A stretch of DNA of 64,000 nucleotides from DASSUW01 sp963774155 (GCA_963774155.1 CAVZDW010000012.1:124001-188000), one strand, 5' to 3'. Counted from the stretch's first letter, positions 15,830 through 29,190 are shown. Numbers and translations are program-made. Notes: generated by a model not told the origin, from the letters alone.

Positions 15830-16913
15830 CCGGCACCTCGGCGCGCAGGACCGCGTTGCGGTCGACGTGGACGCGCCCGCCGACCGCCATCACCCGCTCG
15901 AGCAGCGCGCGCAGGCGCTCGTCGCTCGCGTCGATCCCGTCGTGGCTGATCTCCACCAGGAGCACCTCGCCGCGGTCGGCGACCGCGATCTGCACCGCAC
16001 CCTGATCGGCCACGGCGAGCGCTTCGGCGACCACGAAGTAGGCGGTCGCCTCGGCCAGGGGCGGGAAGCGGCGGCTCGGGAGCTCCTGCAGGTGCACGGT
16101 GACGGCCGCCCGCGCGGCGACGCCCTGCAGGGCGGCCGCGAGCCCGCGCTCGGAGAGCACGATCGGGAAGAGGGCGCGCGCGAGGTCGCGCAGCGCCTCG
16201 TTGGCCGTCATCGCCTCGGCCAGCGCATCGTCGATGAGTTCGGCGACGCCCGAGCCGGGCTCGACGCGGGAGAGCGCGACGCGCAGCTTGAGCGTGAGCG
16301 CGAGCAGGTGCTGCTGCGTGCCCTCGTGCAGCTCGCGCTCCAGGCGCCGGCGAGCGTCGTCCGCGGCCTCGACGATGCGCAGGCGGGAGGCGGCAAGCGC
16401 CTCGTGGCCCAGCTCGCGCGCCACCGCGCTGGCGGCCAGCTCGGCAAGGTCGTCGAGGCGCTGCTCGGCGCCGGCCGGGAACGGCTCCTCGCGGCTGGTG
16501 GAGATGACGATGGCGCCCCACAGCTCCTTGGCCACGATGATCGGCGCGGCGATCGTCGCCCGGATGTCGAACGCCCGCAGCAGCACCGGGAGCTCGCCGC
16601 GCTGCCCCACGTAGCTGTCGGCACGGTCCGGCAGGTGCGTGCGGCGGATGCGCCCCATGGCGCTGTTCCGGCTGTCGAAGTCGATCTCGGCGTTCACCGG
16701 CAGGCCGCGGGCACCGCCCGGGCGCCAGAACCCGACGACGACGGCGCGCTCGGCGCCGAGATAGCGCAGGACGCTCCCGCCGTCGACGCCGAAGCGGCGC
16801 GCGCCCTCCTCGGCGACGGCGGAGAAGATGGTCTCCGACGGCGCGTCGCGCGCGAGCAGCAGCGCGATCTCGAGCAGGGCGGCCTGCTCGTCAGCCACGA
16901 TCTGCGTCGCCAT
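15819..16913 (-). CDS. GAF-domain sensor histidine kinase (HisKA_3 type) with degenerate ATPase domain
   Basis: 364 residues. An N-terminal GAF domain (~10-165; FSAVAEEGARRFGVDGGSVL, IAAPIIVAKELWGAIVIS) precedes a NarX/DegS-type dimerisation helix with the phospho-acceptor motif RRRLERELHEGTQQHLLAL (His near 196). The ATPase region is eroded: where an N-box would read EALxNxxKHA there is AEALAVADQGA without the Asn, and the G1 box is reduced to SHDGIDAS. ATP binding is therefore doubtful; it may act as a sensor, phosphatase or partner. No response regulator is adjacent. Its 3' end overlaps the carboxylase stop by 11 bp tail-to-tail. Confidence 0.82.
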
Positions 16914-16945
16914 TGCGGCAGTCTCCCAGCCGCGCGCGCCCGGCG

Positions 16946-19828
<2,883 letters not shown>

Positions 19829-19865
19829 CGTGCGGCCGACGATACCGCTAGAGACTCCAGCGCGC

Positions 19866-21404
19866 TCAGCGGGTCCGGCACAGCGCCCGGCGCCAGACCA
19901 GTTCGACGCGGATGCCGTCGCTCCGCTGACGCGCCACGACGCGGCCTTCGCAGCGGCGTTCGGCGTCGTTGAAGTTCCAGTACGTCGACCACAGCGCGCA
20001 GCTGATCCGGGCCGACGTGGCGCGCTTGCAGTCGCGGGCGTGCAGCTCGTAGGCCGTCCCGTCACCTCCGTCCTCGTACTTCGCCAGCACCCGCCGTACG
20101 GTGGCCCGCGCCCGGGCGGCGGGAAGCCGGCGCCGGGTGCTGAGCCCGACCCGGTGGGTGGCGCTCCGCGCGCCGTCGGTCACAGTCAGCGCCAGATGGA
20201 GGTCCCCGCGGGGGAGCGGGGGAAGCACGAGCGAGCTCTCGCCGGCGGGCACCTCGTCGACCCCGACCCGGGTGACCGTGCCGGTCTCGTCCGTGATCCG
20301 CAGCCGCGCCGGGCCCGCGAAGGACGAGCTGACGGCGAGTTGCCGGCCGACGTCCGTCGCGTAGCTCGCGGGGAGGATGGCCACGCTCGGATGCACGCCC
20401 CCGATGACCCGAAGCAGCTCGCCCTGGTTCGGCACCGTGAAGCGCGTGACGAGCGAGGCGCCGAACCGGAAGGCCTCCCGATCGATCGTTCCGCGGGCGT
20501 CCATGGCGGAGCCGTCGGCGACGTAGAGCTCGCCGCGGGGCCCGACGGCGAGCGCGTCGCCCTCCCGCAAGCCCGGGTGGAACAGCGCGTGGCGTGCCGG
20601 GCCACCGTCGCCGCGACCGAGGCGCGGCCGATGCCCGTAAAGCGGTTGCGCCCGCATGCCCGGGCGAAGCAGCCGGATGAGCCCGGTGCCGGTCTCCTGC
20701 ACGACGGACCCGTCGGCGAGGACGGCGATCGCCTGGGTGATCCCCGACCCCAGCCGGGTCTGCCGGCCGGCGCCGTCGAGTCCGACCACGCCGGAGCTCG
20801 ACGCGCCGATCGCGGCCAGACCGCCGCCCGGGAGGGCGACGAGCTGGTCGGTGGAAAGCTGGCCGATCTCGTCGAGCGGCGCACGCCGCCGCCAGACGGT
20901 CTCGCCCGACGGGTCGAGCCGCCATATCTGCCGGAAGTCGGCGACCAGCGCCCCGCCGTCCGGCAGCGCTGCGATCTCGTCGAGCGGGAAGGCGCTCACC
21001 ACCGGCAGCCCCTGCCAGGCGGCGGCACCGGCGGGCAGGCGGTGCACAGCGCCGTCGTCGGCCACCGCGAGCAGCGTCCCGTCGGCCGCGAAGTCGACGT
21101 CGCGCGCACGGGCGGGCACCCCGTCGATCAGCAGGTCGGGCAGCCCTCGCAGGCGGCCGTCGCGGTCAATGCGCCAGGTCGAACGCAATCCCGTGAACAC
21201 CAGCGACCCGTCGGGTCCCGCGGCGATACGGTCGAAACGGAGGCGCGCGTCGGTCGCGGACCTGCCGTCGCGCGGAGCGAGCGCGCCGCCGCCGGCCAGC
21301 GTGTGGACCCGCGCGTCCGGCGCGACAAGGTCCTGCCCCGATGCGGCCGCGGGGACCGCAGCCGCGAGGAGGACCGCCGCGACGAACGCGCGGACGGCGG
21401 TCAT
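19866..21404 (-). CDS. Secreted NHL/SMP-like beta-propeller protein
   Basis: 512 residues. A signal peptide (VRAFVAAVLLAAAVPAAASG) is followed by repeated propeller blades such as IAAGPDGSLVFTGL, VDFAADGTLLAVADDG, IAALPDGGALVADF, LVALPGGGLAAIG and ALAVGPRGELYVADGS. The C-terminal ~110 residues form a beta-rich module with four cysteines and end RVELVWRRALCRTR. The blade pattern is that of NHL/SMP-30-like propellers, usually extracellular and ligand-binding or scaffolding. The ATG at 21404 lacks a ribosome site and overlaps a possible 22-codon upstream frame by 4 bp. It lies 37 bp upstream of pulA on the same strand, so the two may be co-transcribed. Function unknown. Confidence 0.75.
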   Translation of the reverse strand: MTAVRAFVAAVLLAAAVPAAASGQDLVAPDARVHTLAGGGALAPRDGRSATDARLRFDRIAAGPDGSLVFTGLRSTWRIDRDGRLRGLPDLLIDGVPARARDVDFAADGTLLAVADDGAVHRLPAGAAAWQGLPVVSAFPLDEIAALPDGGALVADFRQIWRLDPSGETVWRRRAPLDEIGQLSTDQLVALPGGGLAAIGASSSGVVGLDGAGRQTRLGSGITQAIAVLADGSVVQETGTGLIRLLRPGMRAQPLYGHRPRLGRGDGGPARHALFHPGLREGDALAVGPRGELYVADGSAMDARGTIDREAFRFGASLVTRFTVPNQGELLRVIGGVHPSVAILPASYATDVGRQLAVSSSFAGPARLRITDETGTVTRVGVDEVPAGESSLVLPPLPRGDLHLALTVTDGARSATHRVGLSTRRRLPAARARATVRRVLAKYEDGGDGTAYELHARDCKRATSARISCALWSTYWNFNDAERRCEGRVVARQRSDGIRVELVWRRALCRTR

Positions 21405-21469
21405 TGGAAGGCCATCACGAGGTTCACGACGCCCGGGATCGGCAGGACGTGGTGGCTGGGCTGTTCCAT
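21401..21469 (-). CDS. Possible 22-residue leader peptide
   Basis: A frame of 22 codons from the ATG at 21469 (begins MEQPSHHVLPIPG) ends in a TGA that overlaps the ATG of the propeller gene as ATGA. The downstream gene has no visible Shine-Dalgarno of its own, so coupled translation would make sense. There is no clear ribosome site before this ATG either, and short frames arise by chance in GC-rich DNA. Confidence 0.25.
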   Translation of the reverse strand: MEQPSHHVLPIPGVVNLVMAFQ

Positions 21470-21545
21470 GCGCCCAGCGTGTCCACGCTCCGGGTGACCC
21501 GTCATCACCCACCCGGGGTGACCGGCCGCATGACACGATGCCGGC

Positions 21546-22811
21546 GTGGAACCGGAAGAGCTCGCGGGCGCGCTCAAGCGGCTGGCGGATTGGGCCCAGG
21601 AACACGCGCCGGACCCCGAGCCGGCGGTGCGGCGGCGGCTGCGCGAGCACCTCGGCGACGACCCGCGGGACATGCCGATCGTCGCGCGCGCCCTCGCGCA
21701 GTGGGACCGGCCGAACTTCCAGGTCGCCATCGACGCGTGGACCGAAGGTCGCGACGTCGACGTGATCGGGCTGCCCGAGATGCAGGGCTACCGGGCCGGG
21801 CTCGCGGAGCTGGCGCGCGGCTCGCCCTGGCTGGCGCAGCTCGAGGTGAGCGCGCTGGAGCACGTAACCGTCCCGCTGGGCGAGCACGAGAGCATCACCT
21901 GCGTGCGGTCCGGGTTCTGGCTCGTGCGCGACGCCGAGGGGCCGATCGTCGCGATGCTCAAGAGCTCGGACCGCGGCATGGGCGAGAGCCTCGAGCTGGA
22001 GGTGCTGGCGCCGGAGCGCGAGCGCGCCGAGCGCGTGCTGGCCGAGCTGTGGAAGCTCATGAGCGAGCGCAACGTCTATCGCGGGCGCGTGCTCGAGCTG
22101 CGCTCGCGGCACTTCCATGAGGACGAGGGTGCACCGCTCACCGTGCGGACGCTTCCGCCGGTCGGCCGTGACCGGATCGTGCTCGGAGACGGCGTGCTCG
22201 AGCGCATCGAGCGGCACGCGTTCGGGATCGCCGACCACGCCGAGCGGCTGCGGGCGAGCGGCCGGCACCTGCGGCGCGGCCTCCTGCTCCACGGCGCGCC
22301 GGGGACCGGGCCCGCGATGGTCGTGCTCGAGGACGTCGACCTCGTCGCCATGGATCGCGACTTCGAGCCCACGAACGCGGTCCTCTTCGAGCTGCTGAAC
22401 GGCATGGACGGCCTGGACGAGGACCACGACGTGCTCTTCGTCCTCACCACCAACCGCGCCGACCTGCTGGAGCCGGCGCTGGCCGCCCGCCCGGGGCGGG
22501 TCGATCAGGCCGTCGAGCTGCCGCTGCCCGACGCCGAAGGGCGGCGCCGGCTGCTCGAGCTCTACGGCGAGGGGCTGGAGCTGACGCTGAGCGGCGACGA
22601 GTCGCTGATCGGCGCGCTGGAGGGCGTCAGCCCGGCGTTCATCCGCGAGCTGCTCCGCCGCGCGGCCCTGCTCTCGGCCGAGGACTCCGAGGGCGCATTG
22701 CGCGTCACCGCCGAGCACCTCGAGCGCGCGCTGGCGGAGCTCCGGCAGGGCGCCGGCGAGCTCACGAACACCCTCCTCGGCGCCCGCCCGCAGCCCGGCG
22801 AGACCCGGTAG
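21546..22811 (+). CDS. AAA-family ATPase lacking the Walker A Lys/Thr and following segment
   Basis: 421 residues. The ~230-residue N-terminal region is family-specific; the AAA core follows. The P-loop reads LLLHGAPGTGP (near residue 250) and passes directly into the Walker B strand PAMVVLEDVDLV. In a normal AAA protein the loop would be GxPGTGK[ST] and about 50 residues would separate it from Walker B. Sensor 1 (FVLTTNRADLLEPAL), arginine-finger region (AARPGRVDQAVELPLPDAEGRRRLL) and sensor 2 (SPAFIRELLRRA) are intact. The gap is in frame, so either the gene is a genuine ATP-non-hydrolysing variant or ~150 bp were lost. It starts at GTG 21546, divergent from the propeller gene across a 76-141 bp gap containing GGTGACC-type repeats (21491-21523). 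Confidence 0.78.
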   Translation: MEPEELAGALKRLADWAQEHAPDPEPAVRRRLREHLGDDPRDMPIVARALAQWDRPNFQVAIDAWTEGRDVDVIGLPEMQGYRAGLAELARGSPWLAQLEVSALEHVTVPLGEHESITCVRSGFWLVRDAEGPIVAMLKSSDRGMGESLELEVLAPERERAERVLAELWKLMSERNVYRGRVLELRSRHFHEDEGAPLTVRTLPPVGRDRIVLGDGVLERIERHAFGIADHAERLRASGRHLRRGLLLHGAPGTGPAMVVLEDVDLVAMDRDFEPTNAVLFELLNGMDGLDEDHDVLFVLTTNRADLLEPALAARPGRVDQAVELPLPDAEGRRRLLELYGEGLELTLSGDESLIGALEGVSPAFIRELLRRAALLSAEDSEGALRVTAEHLERALAELRQGAGELTNTLLGARPQPGETR

Positions 22812-22817
22812 GATCCC

Positions 22818-22841
22818 GTTGGGCGCGGTCCCGCGCCCAAC
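22818..22841 (+). terminator. Stem-loop after the AAA gene
   Basis: Eleven-base perfect arms (22818-22828 and 22831-22841, GTTGGGCGCGG and its complement) with a 2-nt centre lie 6 bp after the stop at 22811. In RNA the inner pairs would open to make a normal loop. There is no run of T, so it may act with Rho or as a transcript-stabilising hairpin. Confidence 0.55.
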
Positions 22842-22985
22842 CCTCGATCCCGGCGCTCACGCCGCCGGCCATCGCGAGGGCAAAGGGGGCTCGAGCCCTT
22901 GGGACGCCGGTCGTTGCTGCCCCTTTCCGGCGGGGCGTTCGTGAGCGTGAGTCGCGGAGCCGCCGCCGCTGAGAGGACGCACGAG

Positions 22986-23624
22986 ATGACCAGGCAGAGA
23001 TCGTTCAAGCGGCTCGTCCGTACCCGGATGGAGAAGACGGGCGAGAGCTACACGGCGGCGCGCGCGTCGCTGCTCGCCACCGCGCCGGAACCGTCGGCCG
23101 AGCCGGTGCTGGCCACGTCGGACGACACGATCCGGGAGCGCACCGGCCGTGGCTGGGAGGAGTGGTTCGACACGCTCGACGAGTGGGGCGCGCTGGAGCG
23201 GACCCACCGCGAGATCGCCCGCTGGGTGGCCTCCGAGCTCGGCATCGACCCGCTGGCCTGGAACGCGCAGGCGATCACGATGAGCTACGAGCGCGCGCGG
23301 CGCGGGCGGGTCGTCGGCCAGCGCGCCGACGGCTTCGCCGCGACGGCCTCGCGCACGGTCGCCGTGCCGGTCGAGCGGCTGTACGACGCGTTCATGGGCG
23401 CCGCCGAGCTGCAGGTGCGGACGGCGACGCGGCCGCGGTCCGCGCGCTTTGACTGGGGCGACGGCCGGGTGGCCGTGACGTTCGACGGAAAGGGCCCCGC
23501 CAAGAGCACGGCGACGGTCGAGCACTCGCGGCTCGGCGACGCTTCCGAGGCCGAGCGGATGAAGGCGTGGTGGCGCGACCATCTGACGGCGCTGAAGGCG
23601 CAATTGGAGGCCGGCGATGCCTGA
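22986..23624 (+). CDS. DUF4287 domain protein with SRPBCC-like C-terminus
   Basis: 212 residues from the ATG at 22986. The first ~40 residues (FKRLVRTRMEKTGESYTAARASLL) and the DUF4287 core (TGRGWEEWFDTLDEWGA, REIARWVASELGIDPLAWNAQ, MSYERARRGR) are characteristic. The remaining half (SRTVAVPVERLYDAFMG ... RVAVTFDGKGPAKSTATVEHSRL) looks like an SRPBCC/AHSA1-type ligand-binding fold. These proteins are common in actinobacteria and uncharacterised. Its end overlaps the start of the next gene by 8 bp. The 174 bp in front holds only the hairpin described separately. Confidence 0.82.
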   Translation: MTRQRSFKRLVRTRMEKTGESYTAARASLLATAPEPSAEPVLATSDDTIRERTGRGWEEWFDTLDEWGALERTHREIARWVASELGIDPLAWNAQAITMSYERARRGRVVGQRADGFAATASRTVAVPVERLYDAFMGAAELQVRTATRPRSARFDWGDGRVAVTFDGKGPAKSTATVEHSRLGDASEAERMKAWWRDHLTALKAQLEAGDA

Positions 23625-23986
23625 CCTCGACCCGCTCGCCGTGCTCGTCGGCACCGTCGCGGCCTTCGCGATCGGCTCCAGCTACTACGCCGTCCTCGTC
23701 AGCGACACCGACGGCGGCGAGGCAGCCGGCGCCCTGGAAGCTCGGCGTGGAGGTCCTGCGCTGCCTGATCCTCACGACGGTCGTCGCCGGGCTCGCCGCC
23801 CAGGGCGAGATCGACACCTGGTCCGGCGGGCTGCTCCTCGGCCTCGCGCTCTGGATCGGCTTCCCGCTCGTGCTCTGGTCCGGCGCGATGCTCTGGGAGC
23901 GGACGCCGTTCCGGCTCGCCGCCCTACACGGCGGCGACTGGCTGCTGAAGCTCCTCGTCCTGGGAGTGGTCGTGACGATCGTCTAA
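23617..23986 (+). pseudogene. DUF1761 family membrane protein with a single frameshift
   Basis: The ATG at 23617 opens a hydrophobic N-terminus (LAVLVGTVAAFAIGSSYYAVLV), after which frame is lost near 23735 in SDTDGGEA. The +1 frame continues PWKLGVEVLRCLILTTVVAGLAA, LLLGLALWIGFPLVLWSGAM and ends WLLKLLVLGVVVTIV at 23986. The order of helices and the WxGFP segment match DUF1761 inner-membrane proteins of about 125 residues. One indel in a GC tract explains everything, so sequence error is likely. It is coupled to the DUF4287 gene. Confidence 0.72.
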
Positions 23987-24456
23987 GGCTCGCGATGGAT
24001 GTCGTCGACCCAGTGGACGTGCTCCGGGTTCGGCTCGACGTTCGGCAGGTCGAGATTGACCACGACGGGCTCCTGGCCGCTGCGCACGACGACGCAGGAC
24101 AGTGGCGAGTCCGGGCTCGCGTTGATCTCCTGATGCGGGACGTACGGCGGGACGAAGATGAAGTCGCCGGGCCCGGCCTCGGCCACGAACTCGAGCCGCT
24201 CGCCCCACCGCATCCGGCCTTTGCCGTGGACCACGTAGATGACGCTCTCGATGGAGCCGTGGTGATGGGGACCCGTCTTGGCGCCCGGGTGGACGTCGAA
24301 CGTGCCCGCCCACAGCTTCTCGGCGCCTCCGCGGGCCGCGCTGATCGCCGCCATGCGCGTCATGCCCGACGTCTGCGGCGTGTTCGGGTCGAGCTCGTCG
24401 GCTCGCACCACGCGGACGCCGTTGAGCCGCCAGTCCGTCTTCGCGTGCTCCGCCAT
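23983..24456 (-). CDS. Cupin domain protein
   Basis: 157 residues. Cupin motif 1 is PGAKTGPHHHGSIESVIYV and motif 2 is AGPGDFIFVPPYVPHQEIN, with three His and one Glu as probable metal ligands. Small single-domain cupins may be isomerases, dioxygenases or sugar-binding proteins; nothing here decides. The ATG at 24456 is 33 bp from the divergent cobalamin-protein gene, so the promoters overlap and co-regulation is plausible. Its stop overlaps the DUF1761 stop tail-to-tail. Confidence 0.85.
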   Translation of the reverse strand: MAEHAKTDWRLNGVRVVRADELDPNTPQTSGMTRMAAISAARGGAEKLWAGTFDVHPGAKTGPHHHGSIESVIYVVHGKGRMRWGERLEFVAEAGPGDFIFVPPYVPHQEINASPDSPLSCVVVRSGQEPVVVNLDLPNVEPNPEHVHWVDDIHREP

Positions 24457-24489
24457 GTTCCTCAGGGGTATGGTCCCACCGAGGTAGTC

Positions 24490-25179
24490 ATGGGTCAACG
24501 CCCGGAGAACGACGCGTCCGAGTCTCACGAGGAGCGGATCGGTGAGTTGAGCCAGGCGTACGCCGCCGCCGTGCTCTCCGGCGACGAGGTCGCGGCCGAG
24601 CTGGCGATCCGCGACGCGATCGAGGCGCAGCTCACCACGGCCGAGATCGACGACCAGGTCATCGCGCCTGCGCTCTGGCTCGTGGGCGAGCTGTGGGAGC
24701 GGGGCGACATCTCGGTCGCCGACGAGCACCTGGCCACCGAGATCTCGTTGCGCGTCCTCGCGCTGCAACGCGAGGCGCGCCGCGTCGCCGGCTCCCGCGG
24801 CGATCACCGCGTGCTCCTCGCCGCGCCCGGCGGCGAGCTGCATGTCGTCGCCCTGCGCATGGCCGCCAACCTGCTGCGGGAAGCCGGCTACGACGTCGTC
24901 ATGCTCGGCGCCGACGTCCCGCCGCGGGATCTCGCCGCCTCGGCGAAGCGCCTCGAGCCGGACGTCATCTGCCTCAGCTCCACCATGCCCGGCGGCGACG
25001 ACCGGGTCATCGTCACCATGCACGAGGTGCGGGCCGAGTGGCCCGGCGCGACCTTCGTCGTCGGCGGCAACGGCCTCACGTCACGCGTGCAGACACGGCC
25101 GGGACTCGAGATCTGCCGGAGCGTCACCGAGGCCGTGGAGGCCGTCGACGCGTTGGTGCAGCGCTCGGGTATGAACTAG
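24490..25179 (+). CDS. Stand-alone cobalamin-binding protein with CarH-like W-x9-EH motif
   Basis: 229 residues: a helical B12-binding-2 cap (~15-100) plus a Rossmann B12-binding domain (~105-225). Trp69, Glu79 and His80 (LWERGDISVADEH) form the W-x9-EH motif that characterises adenosylcobalamin light sensors of the CarH/LitR type. The lower ligand is probably His118 in GGELHVVAL; the Gly three residues on, usual in DxHxxG, is replaced by Ala. The LGADVPPRDLAASAKRL and LSSTMPG segments fit the fold. There is no MerR DNA-binding domain, so it would have to act through a partner. A DksA-like zinc finger gene follows 3 bp downstream. A methyltransferase corrinoid protein is the main alternative. 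Confidence 0.82.
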   Translation: MGQRPENDASESHEERIGELSQAYAAAVLSGDEVAAELAIRDAIEAQLTTAEIDDQVIAPALWLVGELWERGDISVADEHLATEISLRVLALQREARRVAGSRGDHRVLLAAPGGELHVVALRMAANLLREAGYDVVMLGADVPPRDLAASAKRLEPDVICLSSTMPGGDDRVIVTMHEVRAEWPGATFVVGGNGLTSRVQTRPGLEICRSVTEAVEAVDALVQRSGMN

Positions 25180-25182
25180 GGC

Positions 25183-25544
25183 ATGACCGATCTCGACCTC
25201 GATGCGATCCGCCGCGAGCTGGAAGCGCGGCGGGAGAACTTCGGCGGCCGCGTGGACTCGCTCGCCGAGCGCCCGGAGCTCGGCACCGCGCAGGGCTTCG
25301 GCAAGCGGATCGGCGACGGCACGACCGAGGCGATCAGCCGCCTGACCGACATCGGCGTCGGCCGGCAGCTCGAGACCGGCCTCGTCCGCACCGAGCGCGC
25401 GCTGGCCAAGCTCGACGCGGGCACGTACGGGATCTGCGACACCTGCGGCAACCCGATCCCGCCCAAGCGGCTGCAGGCGATGCCCGACAGCGTGCTCTGC
25501 GTCCCGTGCGCGTCGGCCGAGCCGCGCGACGCCCCGCCGCGTCG

Positions 25545-25548
<4 letters not shown>
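25183..25548 (+). CDS. TraR/DksA family C4 zinc-finger protein
   Basis: 121 residues. The C-terminal finger reads ICDTCGNPI (Cys85, Cys88) and CVPCASAE (Cys near 106 and 109), preceded by the usual LDAGTYG. The N-terminal ~80 residues form a helical region. Members can bind RNA polymerase through the secondary channel and modulate transcription, but short actinobacterial forms are mostly uncharacterised. It lies 3 bp after the cobalamin protein in the same direction, so the two are almost certainly co-transcribed and may form a light- or B12-responsive pair; that link is inference. Confidence 0.85.
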
Positions 25549-27113
<1,565 letters not shown>

Positions 27114-27139
27114 CGCAGACCGGACGCTATCGTGCGCCC

Positions 27140-27337
27140 GTGGTCAACCGCCGCCCCCGGCTGGAGCTCAAGGGCTCGAGCGCGACGCCCGAGGAGGCCG
27201 CCGCCGTGATGGCGGCCGTCGAGCAGTTCCTGCGCGACACGACCCCGCCCGCGGTCAGCACGCCGCCCGAGCCGAGCCCCTGGATCCAGGCGGCGAGGCG
27301 GGAAGCGGTCGACCGCGACCCCCCGTATCGGGGGTAA
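27140..27337 (+). CDS. Acyl-CoA carboxylase epsilon-like subunit
   Basis: 65 residues from a GTG at 27140. The pattern RPRLELKGSSATPEEAAAVMAAVEQFL, then a Pro-rich linker and SPWIQAARREAV, matches the small epsilon subunits that stabilise actinobacterial acyl-CoA carboxylase complexes. Those are normally encoded in line with the beta subunit; here the gene diverges from it across 26 bp. Assignment rests on pattern and position because the protein is short. Confidence 0.7.
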   Translation: MVNRRPRLELKGSSATPEEAAAVMAAVEQFLRDTTPPAVSTPPEPSPWIQAARREAVDRDPPYRG

Positions 27338-27357
27338 ATATCTAGATCCTGATACGG
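27323..27357. promoter_or_regulatory. Inverted repeat in the AT-rich promoter region of the sulfite reductase operon
   Basis: CCGTATC (27323-27329) and GATACGG (27351-27357) are perfect 7-bp arms 21 bp apart, with an inner palindrome ATCTAGAT at 27340-27347. The segment is strikingly AT-rich for this genome and ends 22 bp before the sulfite reductase ATG, overlapping the end of the epsilon gene. It is a plausible operator for a sulfur-responsive regulator; the regulator is unknown. Confidence 0.4.
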
Positions 27358-27378
27358 ATTTGGTACTTTGGCTCGCCT

Positions 27379-29190
27379 ATGGAGCCATCGACCGCCACAG
27401 GACGCAAGGGAACGCTGGAGAATCCCGAGGTCCGCGAGGACGTCCCCGGGCACATCATCCCGATCCTCCAGCGCGAGTTCGACGACTTCGACAACGAGGC
27501 CGAGAAGTTCCTCGACGGCGGCACGCCGGAGAACGAGTTCATCGGCTTCCGCCTCAAGCAGGGCGTGTACGGCCAGCGCCAGGCCGACGTGCAGATGGTG
27601 CGGGTCAAGCTCCCCTTCGGCGGCATCACGCCCGCCCAGATGGAGATGTTCGCCAGCGTGGTGGAGAAGTACGCGCCGCTGAACAAGGGCCACATCACGA
27701 CCCGCCAGAACATCCAGATCCATCACGTGCCGCTCCGCACGATGAAGGCGCTGATCCGCGAGATCTCCGACGCCGGCCTCTCCAGCCGCGAGGGCTGCGG
27801 CAACACGGTCCGCAACGTGACCGCCGACCCCTGGGCCGGCGTCTGCCACGACGAGCTCTTCGATCCCACCCCGTACGTGGGCGCCTACGTCCGCTACTTC
27901 GTGCGCCACCCGTCGACCCAGCTGATGCCGCGCAAGATCAAGACGGCGTTCACGGGCTCGGACACGGACCGCGCCATCACGGGCATCCACGACATCGCCT
28001 TCATCGCCCGCGAGCGCGACGGCGTCAAGGGCTTCGAGCTGCGGGTCGGCGGCGGCACGTCGATCATGCCGCGCATCGCGCCCACGCTGATCGACTTCGT
28101 GCGCGCCGACGACGGCGAGTACCTCAAGTACACCGAGGCCGTCCTGCGCATCTTCGACCGCCAGGACTGGCTGCGCGTCAACCGCGCCCGCGCCCGCATC
28201 AAGGTGCTGGTCGACAAGATCGGCATCGAGGAGATGCGCGCCCTGGTCGAGCAGGAGCTCGAGGGCGACTGGGTCGGCGAGCGCGACTTCGACCCCCAGC
28301 CCCGCCTCTTCCTGCACGACGAGGAGGACCACGCGCCGGCCAAGCCGCAGTCCTACGGCTCGCCCAACGGCGACGGCGCCGAGTTCGTCCGCTTCGTCGA
28401 GGCCAACGTCGAGGCCCAGCGCCAGGCCGGCTTCAGCACCGTCCAGGTCAAGGTCCCGCGCGGCGACCTCACCCCGGACCAGTTCCGCGGCCTCGCCCAG
28501 ATCATGCGCGACTTCAGCGGCGGCTACGCCCGCACCACGGTGCACCAGAACCTGCTGCTCCGCTGGGTCCGCGACGAGGCCGTCTACGACGCCTGGCGCG
28601 CCCTGAAGGAGCTCGGGCTGGGCGACGCCGGCGCCGACCAGGTCAACGACGTCGTGTCGTGCCCCGGCACCGACTCCTGCAAGCTCGGCATCACGAGCTC
28701 GATGGGCCTCAACCGCGCCGTCAGCGAGCGGATCGAGGAGATGCAGATCACCGATCCGCTGACCCGCGGGATCCACATCAAGATGTCCGGCTGCCCGAAC
28801 GGCTGCAGCCAGCACCACATCGGCAACATCGGGTTCTACGGCGCGTCGATCAAGGTCGGCCAGCACACCATCCCGGCGTACGTCGCCCACATCGGCGGCC
28901 AGTACGAAGGCGGCGAGGTCGTCTACGGCAGCCGGCTGAAGGTCCGCCTGCCCGCCAAGCGCGTGCCCGACGCCGTCGAGCGCTGGATCCGCAAGTACGA
29001 GGCCGAGCGCGAGGACGGCGAGGGCTTCAACGCCTACGCCCTGCGCGTCGGCAACAAGGCGTTCGAGGACACGGTCCGCGACCTCGCCATGCCCGTCGAG
29101 TTCGGGCTCGAGACGATGAACGAGTTCATCGACTGGACGAAGAAGATCCCGTTCCAGGTCGAGCGCGGCGAAGGCGAGTGCGCGGTCTGA
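27379..29190 (+). CDS. Ferredoxin-type nitrite/sulfite reductase (assimilatory sulfite reductase)
   Basis: 603 residues with the two-repeat sirohaem reductase fold. Half-domain motifs include GHITTRQNIQIHHV and SREGCGNTVRNVTADP. The [4Fe-4S]-sirohaem cysteines are in CPGTDSCKLGITSS (near residue 428) and SGCPNGCSQHHIGNIGFYGA (near 471). The enzyme reduces sulfite to sulfide, or nitrite to ammonia, with six electrons from ferredoxin. The immediate downstream genes are cysD and cysN, so sulfite is the likely substrate. The stop overlaps the cysD start by one base (TGATG), implying an operon. Confidence 0.92.
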   Translation: MEPSTATGRKGTLENPEVREDVPGHIIPILQREFDDFDNEAEKFLDGGTPENEFIGFRLKQGVYGQRQADVQMVRVKLPFGGITPAQMEMFASVVEKYAPLNKGHITTRQNIQIHHVPLRTMKALIREISDAGLSSREGCGNTVRNVTADPWAGVCHDELFDPTPYVGAYVRYFVRHPSTQLMPRKIKTAFTGSDTDRAITGIHDIAFIARERDGVKGFELRVGGGTSIMPRIAPTLIDFVRADDGEYLKYTEAVLRIFDRQDWLRVNRARARIKVLVDKIGIEEMRALVEQELEGDWVGERDFDPQPRLFLHDEEDHAPAKPQSYGSPNGDGAEFVRFVEANVEAQRQAGFSTVQVKVPRGDLTPDQFRGLAQIMRDFSGGYARTTVHQNLLLRWVRDEAVYDAWRALKELGLGDAGADQVNDVVSCPGTDSCKLGITSSMGLNRAVSERIEEMQITDPLTRGIHIKMSGCPNGCSQHHIGNIGFYGASIKVGQHTIPAYVAHIGGQYEGGEVVYGSRLKVRLPAKRVPDAVERWIRKYEAEREDGEGFNAYALRVGNKAFEDTVRDLAMPVEFGLETMNEFIDWTKKIPFQVERGEGECAV

